From: Asparagopsis taxiformis
Taxonomy: Eukaryota > Rhodophyta > Florideophyceae > Bonnemaisoniales > Bonnemaisoniaceae
Direction of reading: 5' to 3'
Length of the DNA stretch: 64,000 nt
NCBI GenBank assembly: GCA_030407315.1
Contig: JALQPE010002925.1
Location: 1 to 64,000 of the forward strand
Each line of letters opens with the position of its first letter. Position 1 is the first letter of the stretch. The notes under the pieces were generated by a model. That model was not told the DNA's origin. It saw only the letters and a list, made by a program, of their open reading frames with translations, and did not search any database. This document shows positions 55,626-64,000 of the stretch, piece after piece. The translations under genes and the position numbers were made by a program.

Positions 55626-56680
55626 AGATGTAGCAGGTAGAAAATCCGCTAGAGCGGCAAACCACCCGACAGGTGTCCCGAGCCTCGGTAGAGGAAGTGG
55701 TAGAGCAGATGAATCTTATAGGTACCCGGCGGGTAGTCTCGTAAGAGAGAAGGTATCGCTACCCGGAGGGGGTTGTGCGATTATAGCGCTCACGCGAGGT
55801 GCGTATTAATGGAGCAAGATGACGTAATCCGTCGAGCTGTTGGCTAACCCTAAGGTTTTCCCGGAGAGGGGTTGAACAATAGGTATGCGAACACTGTTCC
55901 TGTGGGTCGTAATTCCACTTGAGTTTACGTTACTCTAGAAACCGTGCCTACTGGCTATTCCAGTGGCAGTTTTATACTAAGTCTACTGTAAACTAGGGTT
56001 AGTGGTTAGGAATAAATATCCAGTTAGTGACCAATCAGAACCCAATTACTGGCGCTCGCCTACCCGCGAGGTCATCGCCAATAGGCTTACATTGTAATGT
56101 ATGGCTGATCAGCCTAAGTTAAAATTTGCCCCTTGTGGGGTCTTGGCCGGGGCCGATAGGCCCGGGTGGGGTTATTTGTCAGCCTTAGCTGGTCCTAAGT
56201 ATAGGAAACACGCCAGTTGGCTGGTGCCTTCTGATTGGCACATCCCGTAAGTGGGTACCCAATAGGGAAGCGACACGGCTCGATCAGCGAGGACCGCCAG
56301 GCGGTACGACACGGCCCCCTCCTGAGAGATTTGTCGTCCCGACAAAATTTGATAAAATAAAATTACAATTTTTGGCTGTGGCCGTTGCATTGTGCAATTC
56401 AAAATTTTCCCGCGCGCGGCGCGTGCACACTAAATGTGTTGTCCATCCGACTCTTCCCGAGTTCCGCCCGACCGTTTCCTATTGGAATCAATACCTGTTT
56501 CAGGTTCATCATCGTCCTAACGCAAAACAGCGTATTCACCCCTTCGGTGTCCAACTGCGTCCACGCATTCGCGTCCATTCCATTATCCTTCAAAGGGTTT
56601 TTGCGTCCATCTGCTAAATAATTAGCCGCGTGATCGCACGAGCGGTGCCAATTCGAGGCTTGCATTCGCCGTTTCGGCCC
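55626..56680. other. Leader-like non-coding sequence of a second element
   Basis: Begins abruptly inside the integrase frame (GATGAAGATGTAGCAGG). It has no ORF of note and contains AATAAA near 56010 and several GC-rich inverted repeats. It leads into the gag-like gene, so it may be LTR plus leader. I did not find a second copy to define an LTR. Confidence 0.45.
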
Positions 56681-56811
56681 ATTGCCTCGCGATCCCCTTC
56701 CTGGGTTGAATAGCGCAGCTCCCTCCCGGAGACTTAAGCCAATAGGCCACTTGTTCGTCCCGCTTCAGGGTTTTTATCAACGTCCGTCACCGCCTCTACT
56801 GGCTTTTAGGA

Positions 56812-59599
56812 TGACCCCTCGTGCTCCGATTCAATTCGAATCCTCTGAAGAGGAAGGAGACAATATGGGTTCGCCCAACCGTCCTACCACACGCTCCAGC
56901 GTTCGCCGTCCCACGACTCGCCACCAGGCTTCCTCCTCCCGCACCGGGGTTCCGCCTACACCGGCTAAGTCTTCGTCGACTTCAGCGCCACGCGTGCCGT
57001 CAGCCACCGCGTCTCAATCGCAAACGCGAACGCGTTCGACTGCCGCCAAAGGCACCGCTGATCCAGCGTCGCCAGCTGGCAAGGTTGTGAATGCACAAGC
57101 ACGTTCCGAAGAGACGGTCCCCCCCACCAGGGCAAGCGCACAAGAGCGCGACTCTGTTCCGGCTGAATCGCCTGCTTCCCCGAAGCCTTCCACCCCAGTG
57201 GCTAGTGTCAAACCGTCATTGGTTAATCCGCCGTCACGCGAAGGTGAGTCATCGAAGGCCGCCGCCCCGTCCCCAAAGGGAGCCATGCCGGCCGACACAG
57301 AGGAGGTGATAGAAGTCGTCGCCGAGGGAGGCGCTACGCCCAGGCCAACAAGGCAGCCGAACGTCAGGCCTTCGCCAAGTTCGCGTCCGATTACTTCTCG
57401 TACTTCCGCCCCTGCGGCTCGTACCTCTTCTGGTCGTGACGCTTCAGCGAATCCCTATGAGGACTATGGTCGCCGCAACCAGCAAATACTGGCGGACGCT
57501 CGAAAGCGTAGAGAAGAAGAATTGCGCCGCGAGGCTGCTCGAGCAGAAGCAGAGAAGGCAGCAGCCGAAAAGGCTAATGCTCAACCTGTCGAGAAGGTCA
57601 TAGACCCATATGCCTCTACTGGCAGAGTTACCCGAAGTGGGTCTGGTGCGGCTGCCGCCGATGCCTCTGTAGGCGTAAGACCGTCGGGCACCGCCCTAGT
57701 TGACCCTTACGCGGTTGCGGTTGCGTCTGCTCCAGCACCAGCTGTTCCGTCACACGACACTCCCCCTCGGGCACCTAAGCCGACTGCCAATTGGCGCTCC
57801 ATGGGAGAATTCTACCCAGTCAATGCTGATGAACTGGTGGTATTCGACTCGCAAGCCTTGCCTTTCAGGCGTGAGCTCGCCGCTCCTTGGGAACACTACC
57901 CGTTTGCGCGACTCCCTCGTAGGGACTTTTCGGATCGCCCGAGAAGCGAGTTACGTCGCGATATGCTTCTCATGAGCTCCCTCCGGGGTCAAAACCATCA
58001 GGTTCAAAACGAATGTTGGTCGGCGTATGCCCGTCTCCCCTCGAGTCGCCCTATGCGTCACTTCCGTGTCCCCATACGCTATGTAGCGACAGGACTTTCC
58101 TGCTCCATCCCGGAGATGCGCTTTACGTCGAACGTATGAATCGCCGCTTGTTCCAAGAGGGATCATACCAAGGCTCCGTAGCGGATCTACCGATGGTTCG
58201 GTCACGCTGGTTTGCGTACCCTCCACGTCCCGATACGGGTAGCTATGAGCATCATATGCGTTTGCACGCTAGGGTTACTTCCCGAAGAATGGGGCGTCAG
58301 GTGACGGCGAATGATTATCGCGTGTTCGCGCACCGTCATGGTAGCTCTGCTGAGCCGGCTATAGCCGGCTAGTATACTAGACCCATGAAGGTAGCTAGGG
58401 AAGCTTTGGACCCGCTATGGGATGATCCCACTTGGGAAGGCAAGTCATCTCCACCGATGTGTTTGCCCGTTGCCGACCCTCCGTCGCTGGTGTATTTCCA
58501 CAATTCCGCTCTTCGCGACGCGCCCGAATGGCGAATGGACAGGTTCCGATCGTACCTCGAGTTGGAGAGGGATATCCTTATAGGGATCGAGTTGGCTCGT
58601 ACCGCCGAGACGCGGGGCTTTGTGCCGGTGATGGCGGAGGAACTCCTCAATAGGGTGAGCAGTACTTGGTACGATATCCCGAAGGTTCCGGTGTCGGACG
58701 TGGTCCCCTATAGTCGGGAGTTACCTGGTTCGGTAGTGCGTCGGTTGCTGAAGGTGGCCCTTGGGGGTGATGATTATCCGCAGGAATTGGTCAGTACCAA
58801 CATCACGGGAGTGGCACCGGAGAAGGTGGTTATCTACAGGACTGTTGACTTGCCGGTGAGGGCGTTACGTATTAACGTGTTAAACCATCGAGATGGTACA
58901 GTCGCAGAGCTGCCGCCTTATCGCAGAGATGGTGAGTTCACCGAAGATGGGTATTACGGCGTGGAGCCTGACAATTATTCCGACGGTCATCCCGATTCTT
59001 ACAAATATCAGCCTGTTGGCGAGGCATTTGTGCCGCGTCCGTGGTGGACGGCCGCCGAGGCGGGAGGCCCAGCTGGGCGTTCGCCTTACGCAGGACGGAG
59101 CTTCGCTCCCGTTGCTTCCTTACCACCCAGTGGTGCTGATGACTTGTACGAAAGTCAGGTCCCGATGACCGTCGCGCCTACCGCGCCAACCCCTCAGCCT
59201 ACAGCTGCCCCTTCATCCCAAGTGGGTCCCGCCATGGAGGCGCTTCTAACCTCCGACCAAGGCTCTGAGCCATCCGTGAACGGTGATGATGCAGTCACGC
59301 GTCAGCCTCCTGCTGTTGATATCCTACGTGGGGAATTGTCGAGTCGCGAGTTGCTGTCGATTCCGCATGTGCGGCGGTTGGCCGATGATCTCGGGGATGG
59401 TACGGTGGCTTCCATTTTTGCCTCTGCCAATGGGCGTTACATCGTAAGATCCGCGTTGGATGGACTTGCATTGTCGTGCATCACGTTAGCTGCTCGCTAT
59501 AAGCAAGGACGCGAACAGCGTAACATCGCCCGAGAGCGTCGCCGCACAGCGGATACGTCTGTGTTTTCGGAAGTGGACGCGGACGTCCAGTCTCTCTAG
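56812..59599 (+). pseudogene. Gag-like structural protein gene with one frame change and one in-frame TAG
   Basis: The first part (ATG 56812 to about 58100) opens MTPRAPIQFESSEEEGDN and is an Ala/Ser/Pro/Thr-rich low-complexity region. A charged helix AEKAAAEKANAQP and a folded segment (FYPVNADELVVFDSQALPF; RSELRRDMLLMSSLRG) follow. A frame change near 58100 leads to LLHPGDALYVERMNRRLFQE, which runs to a TAG at 58370-58372. The same frame then continues (MKVAREALDPLWDDP; ERDILIGIELARTAETRGF; VVRRLLKVALGGDDYPQEL) and ends REQRNIARERRRTADTSVF. A Pro/Ala-rich N terminus, folded core and Arg-rich C terminus fit a nucleocapsid-type protein, but no zinc knuckle or known capsid motif is recognised. 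The last 40 bp overlap inverted repeat B, so the true C terminus may be lost. Confidence 0.5.
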
Positions 59600-59685
59600 T
59601 ACGGGTCCTAGTCGGCCCCGAGATTTACTAGAACAAATGAACGTCCGCGTCCGAAAAAAAATAAAATTTTTTGGATGCGGACGTC

Positions 59686-59857
59686 CACTTTCTCTAGTAC
59701 GTTCGGCGGAATACTAGGACCCGACATCCACTTTCTCTAGTACGTTCGGCGGAATACTAGGACCCGACATCCAGTTTCTCTAGTACGTTCGGCGGAGTAC
59801 TAGGACCCGACATCCAGTTTCTCTAGTACGTTTGGCGGGATCCTAGGACCCGACATT
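59686..59857. repeat. Four tandem copies of a 43-bp repeat
   Basis: Units start at 59686, 59729, 59772 and 59815, with the core CTTTCTCTAGTACGTTCGGC and CTAGGACCCGACATC. The inverted left copy at about 30.83-30.87 kb has only one full unit. This position, next to the GGACGTCCGCGTCC motifs, fits subterminal repeats of a DNA transposon. Confidence 0.88.
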
Positions 59858-60599
59858 CAGTATACAATATATCAGCAAAAACCGGGAGGGAAGAAATTAC
59901 AGCGGATGGTAAATTGAGGGCCCATATCGGACCGTATTTTATTCTCTCATTTACGAAACTGCTGGTATACAATACGTCTCTCTAGAATAGGAAATACATA
60001 TCTGATCAGAATAGGAAATAAATACCCGGTTAGAATAGGAAATACGTATCCAGCCAGGATACGGAATATGTATCCAGCTAGAATATGGAATACGTATCCA
60101 GCCAGAATACAAAATACCTGTCAGCATACCGTCGATCACCCATCTCCCTCACTATCGCGTTCTCCCTACCATCCGAACGCCATGCACCACCATCCGCACA
60201 TACTTCAAGAACCCTCACGACCTAGATTACAAAAAATCTGCTCCTTCCCAATTCCATCCCGCTTTCCTCGACACCACCCCAGCCCATTAAATCATCAAGA
60301 CATGAAACACGAACATGGTCAGCAAAATCTTACACGACTTGAAACCCACTCTTACTTCTATCGTATGCCCGAAAATATACACATACCAGAAACACCTCAC
60401 AGCTTCATTCCCCATCTTCCTAGATCCCTTCTTCACTCTCCCTGAGTCCTGCCGTTCCTGCTTCACCACTCCTGCATCACATACACAACATCAACCCCAA
60501 CAGTCAGATTCAAAAGCAACGCTTACCACGCCAGATATCTTAGAAAATCCCTTACTTACCTCTCATCCATCCTACACACAATACAAACCATGATGCAAA

Positions 60600-61900
60600 A
60601 ACCTTGCAATGAATAATCAAAGTCAGCAGTCCATATCTTCGCAAAACAAGTCTTGGCGCTCAATGAAACTTACCTTCTGTCATCACCATTCCAGCATCAC
60701 CTGCATAAAATCGAAATCAACAACAACAGTCGGACTCAAAACCCACATGTCCCTCTCAGCATACTCTCAAAACTTCCGCACTTTCCTTCGCTCGACACAA
60801 TACGCACCATGACTGGATAAGCTTCCAATGAATAAATATCGCATTAACTGCAATAGTCAGATTCGAAACAAACACTTCTCTCGATGCATACCCTCAGAAC
60901 TCACTTACTCTCGTTTCATTCTACACACAATACAGACCAAAAGTCGAAAATCTCACAACCAACAAATGAAGTCAACATTCCGCATCTTCGCACCACCGGA
61001 CTGCACGCTAAATGCAACTTACCTTCCGTCATCACCATTCCTGCATCACCTACAAAAAATCGAAATCAACAACAACAGTCGGACTGAAAACCCATGCTTC
61101 CCTCGCTGCATACCCTCAGAACTTACTTACCCTCGTTGTATCCTGCACACAATAGAAACCATAAGTCAAAAATGTACAAAAAATGTAGTCAGCATTCCAT
61201 ATCTTCGCGCAACTTAACTAGGCGCTCAATGTAACTTACCTTCCGTCATCACCATTCCAGAATCACCTACACAAAATCAACATCAACCACAGCAGTCAGA
61301 CTCAAAACCCACATTCCACTCACTGCACCCCTCAAATGCTCGCCTACCTCCCTTCCACCCTTCAGCAAATATGCACCATGACTCACTAAGCTCCCAATAA
61401 ATAAATATTGCATAAAAGACGACAGTCAAATTTAAAACAAACACTTCCCTCGCTTCATACCCTCAGGACGCACTTAACCTCTTCATCTCGTTGCATCATA
61501 CAAACAATACAACCAATAATTCACAAATCGTGCAACGAAAAAATGTAGTCAGCATTCCATTTCATCGCGAAACCCGTCTTTCAGCTCAATGAAACTTACC
61601 TTACTTCATCACTATTCCTGCACCACCTATACAACATCAAAATGAACCAGAACAGTCAGACTAAAAACCCATGCATCCCTTATTGCACACCCGCGAGACT
61701 AACTTACTTACCTGCCTCCCATGGTTCACAACATGCAAACCACGACTCACGAAGCTTCTAATGAATCAATATCGCATCAACGACAACAGTACGACTCAAA
61801 ACACACGCTTCCCTCGCTGCATACTCTCCAAACTGGCATACTCACCGTCGTTCTATCCTCTACACCAAACAAAGGAAACACGACCAAAGAACCTCAGCCA
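60600..61900. repeat. Tandem array of diverged units of about 190 bp
   Basis: Six or seven diverged units, each with CGCTCAATGAAACTTACCTT, CATCACCATTCC and a CAGTCAGACTCAAAACCCA-type block. The left inverted copy (29.79-30.13 kb) has only about two. ORFs such as that at 60828 are readings of these repeats. Confidence 0.8.
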
Positions 61901-62574
61901 GTGACGGCGGAGAAGTGGAACTCCACAGATTAACCTGCGGCGTCGACTGGACAGCTTTCAACGTCAGCTTAAGTCCTGCTGTGCATACTCCATATCATCG
62001 CCGGTATTGAGATTAATAATGGCCCAAGCCATGGTCTCTGAACTCCCGAATGATGAGATCCGGATCGAGAACATCGGAATGGTATAATCATATATATCAC
62101 AATCCATTTGCTTCCCTTAAATGATCCCTGTAATATCCACTGTAAAGCACAAACTTATTCCATGAAGTTCGCAGTTAATATAATTTTATTATTTCAAATG
62201 AATTAATTGAAAATCCATCTCCCACGGCGGTCATTCGTCCTTCCAAGCGCACGTTGCCAGCAAAATGTGTGACCTAGCGGTGATGATTGATCGCTCAGGC
62301 ACATTCCACCATTGGGCTGCCAGAAGTGAGCACAAAACTGATACCCACAAAACCACGAGAACATTACAAACGAGGTCTCGAACGCACATTTGGAATACAA
62401 TATAAATACTATACAACAAACTCTACTCGCTATCTCAGACGACGCGGTACACAATAGCGTAGTCTCAACCTTCCGTGAGGCCTTCTCTGATGCGTACAAG
62501 TGCGAAACACGTCTAGACGTACATCAGAAGTGAGCGCGGGATTTTTCGGCACAGGAGATGCTGGGCCACCAAAT

Positions 62575-63175
62575 TGATTTTTCGGAAATTTTAGAATTTC
62601 TGGGCTGGCCAGCAATGCAATCGAGCTGGACATCCACCGGACGTCCATTTCAGGTTGGTCGTGAGAGAGTGGGGCGGGAACATGATGAAACAAGGACCAA
62701 GACATGTCCCTGACGTGTTGAGCCTGAAATCGACCCTTCGTAAGACGCGATTTTGGCTTACAGTTGGTGCTTACAGAAGCCAGTGATGACCCCGGTCGGG
62801 GCGGCAGCCGGTTCCTGGGGCCGTTGTGGCCAAATTAGACACCTTGATTTGAATTGAAATTTGGGCTATTCTCAAAAACATGCACATGTGAACATGTTTT
62901 TGAGATGGGGGTGTGCCGTACGGCACTTTCGACCTCCCAAATCGATATAATTTTGCAATTTTTTTTCTGACTGAAATTTTAGAATTTCTGGGCTCGCCAG
63001 CAATGCAATTGAGATGGACATTCACCGGACGTCCATTTCAGGTTGGTCGAGTATTGCACATGGATACAGTTTTGCAGCTATTTCTCAGCCCAACATTTTA
63101 GAATTTCAGGGCTGACCAGCAATGTAACCGAGGCGGACTTCCACTGGACGTCCATTTCAAGTTAGGCTAGTGCTG
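62575..63175. repeat. Hairpin-bearing short repeat, copy 2 and partial copies
   Basis: A full copy at 62820-63040 is inverted relative to 23340-23592: CTCAAAAACATGCACATGTG, GTGCCGTACGGCAC, AGAATTTCTGGGCTCGCCAG. Partial copies of the AGAATTTCTGGGCTGGCCAG and CGGACGTCCATTTCA block lie at about 62590-62660 and 63095-63175. Confidence 0.8.
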
Positions 63176-63179
63176 CACA

Positions 63180-63780
63180 TTTGCTCGCATCGCAGCAACT
63201 AAGCAAGTGTTGAGAGCACCGAGATGCCATGCAGACAAGAGGGAATCGGCTGCAAACGGCTTCCCTGGTCGGCAGCTGGATGTCTGGATGTCAATGGCTG
63301 CAAGCATGGAAATCTTGCTACCGCACGGCGCATACACACTGCAGCAGCACATCACTGACGCATGCGAAAGTTGGGTGCTGCAGTGCGTGGTTGTTTTGTG
63401 TGTTTGTGTGTGCACGACGAACCTTGTGGTATCCCTAGGCGTGCACTGGTGCAAAAAATTTGGACTGCCCCATCGGTCGTACTTTGACGCATTTACATGC
63501 ATCGGAGAACGACCAAGGAGGTAGAGCAGCAATCGCTGTTGGCTGAGCGTCCAAATTGGAGGGCTTGGGACAATGGTTCTATAGCAGTCATTTATAGGAC
63601 GCCCACCGTTGATGACTGAGATCCACGGTGGGTTTAGTATTCATGGTGTTGTCCTGCATTGGCGGATGTCGAAGACGAGTACTTCCAGTGAGCGTCCAAG
63701 CTGAACAGCGTGAGTGGGTAAGTGAGCGGGGAGGGGCCGCTCGGGGCGCTTGGTAGCTTCTGGGGCCGTTGTGGCCAAAT
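63180..63780. other. Sequence between repeat copies, nothing recognised
   Basis: Overlapping ORFs of about 100-120 codons occur on both strands, without motifs. None is clearly coding. Confidence 0.4.
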
Positions 63781-63784
63781 TAGA

Positions 63785-64000
63785 ATCAAGCCTATGTCCG
63801 GCGGACGTCCTGAATTGCTTTATTTTTTGGCTATTCTCAAAAACATGCACATGTGAACATGTTTTTGAGATGGGGGTGTGCCGTACGGCACTTTCGACCG
63901 CCCAAATCGATGTATTTTTGCATTTTTTTCTGACTGAAATTTTAGAATTTCTGGGCTCGCCAGCAATGCAATTGCGCTGGTCATTCACCGGACGTCTATA
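63785..64000. repeat. Hairpin-bearing short repeat, copy 3 (cut by window end)
   Basis: Same blocks as 62820-63040 in the same orientation, starting near GGACGTCC at 63805 and still open at the window edge. Confidence 0.8.

Larger units (their letters stand above)
59557..62445. repeat. Inverted repeat B, right copy
   Basis: Reverse complement of 29260-30998, with extra tandem repeats inside. It begins within the last codons of the gag-like gene (ACGTCTGTGTTTTCGG) and ends near 62445 (GTTTGTTGTATAG on the minus strand). Unlike the left copy it has no transposase gene beyond its far end. It may be a deleted derivative of the same element or the other terminus of a large element. Confidence 0.87.

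Noticed and set aside
29260..62445. A single 33-kb transposon bounded by inverted repeat B
   Set aside because: Possible, but the interior is a patchwork of unrelated elements and no target-site duplication was seen. Two inverted copies of one smaller element are as likely, so the whole was not annotated as one unit.

Overview
This is nuclear eukaryotic DNA, most likely from a red alga of the florideophyte kind. The best evidence is a degenerate but unmistakable vanadium-dependent bromoperoxidase fragment (46.3-47.1 kb, minus strand). It is supported by a Plavaka-like (EnSpm/CACTA-related) transposase, CACTA-type termini, a PHD-finger chromatin protein and AATAAA signals. I see no bacterial operons and no rRNA, tRNA or CRISPR array. 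Almost everything is transposable-element DNA or gene fragments caught between elements, and nearly every recognisable reading frame is broken. Only a few long ORFs are intact: the SET protein, two proteins encoded head-to-head at 37-41.6 kb, and a 2OG-oxygenase-like protein that has lost its metal ligands.

Layout. 1-15.2 kb: a giant palindrome, with arms 1-5646 and 9500-15176 and a 3.85-kb spacer. Each arm carries about a dozen copies of a 39-bp perfect palindrome, smaller TTTTACC/GGTAAAA palindromes, long diverged units and a 173-bp tandem repeat. The left arm runs off the window. The spacer holds broken pieces of an importin-like (transportin-3/importin-13 type) gene on both strands and ends exactly at a CACTA terminus. 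15.5-17.6 kb: minus-strand pseudogene of a 2OG-Fe(II)-oxygenase-like protein. 19.5-22.3 kb: CACTA ends with subterminal repeats, flanking a broken coiled-coil gene. 22.3-26.1 kb: a SET-domain gene and a long coiled-coil gene split by a -1 frameshift at an A_AAA_AAG heptamer. 26.2-29.2 kb: Plavaka-like transposase with frameshifts.

29.3-31.0 kb and 59.6-62.4 kb are inverted copies of one repeat-rich element end, with very different tandem-repeat copy numbers. Between them lie two LTRs of one Ty3/gypsy family (31.0-31.7 and 49.1-49.8 kb), a 2.3-kb inverted-repeat element with nested palindromes (32.3-34.6 kb), and a Ty1/copia integrase remnant (36-37 kb). Next come the divergent gene pair at 37.1-41.6 kb and a run of minus-strand gene fragments (PHD protein, bromoperoxidase, 2OG-like protein; 44.3-48.6 kb). 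Last are a gypsy gag-pro-pol truncated in integrase (50.4-55.6 kb) and an unrecognised gag-like gene (56.8-59.6 kb). The final 1.4 kb has copies of a hairpin-bearing short repeat also present at 23.4 kb.

How it fits together. Three loci (20.2-21.4, 23.8-26.1 and 39.6-41.6 kb) appear to encode one family: a coiled coil followed by a conserved alpha-rich domain. Two loci (15.5-16.9 and 47.7-48.6 kb) encode the 2OG-like family. With the SET and PHD genes this is an unusual density of chromatin-type genes beside transposons. Whether any of them belong to one mobile element is inference. All alignments were made by eye; no database search was possible.
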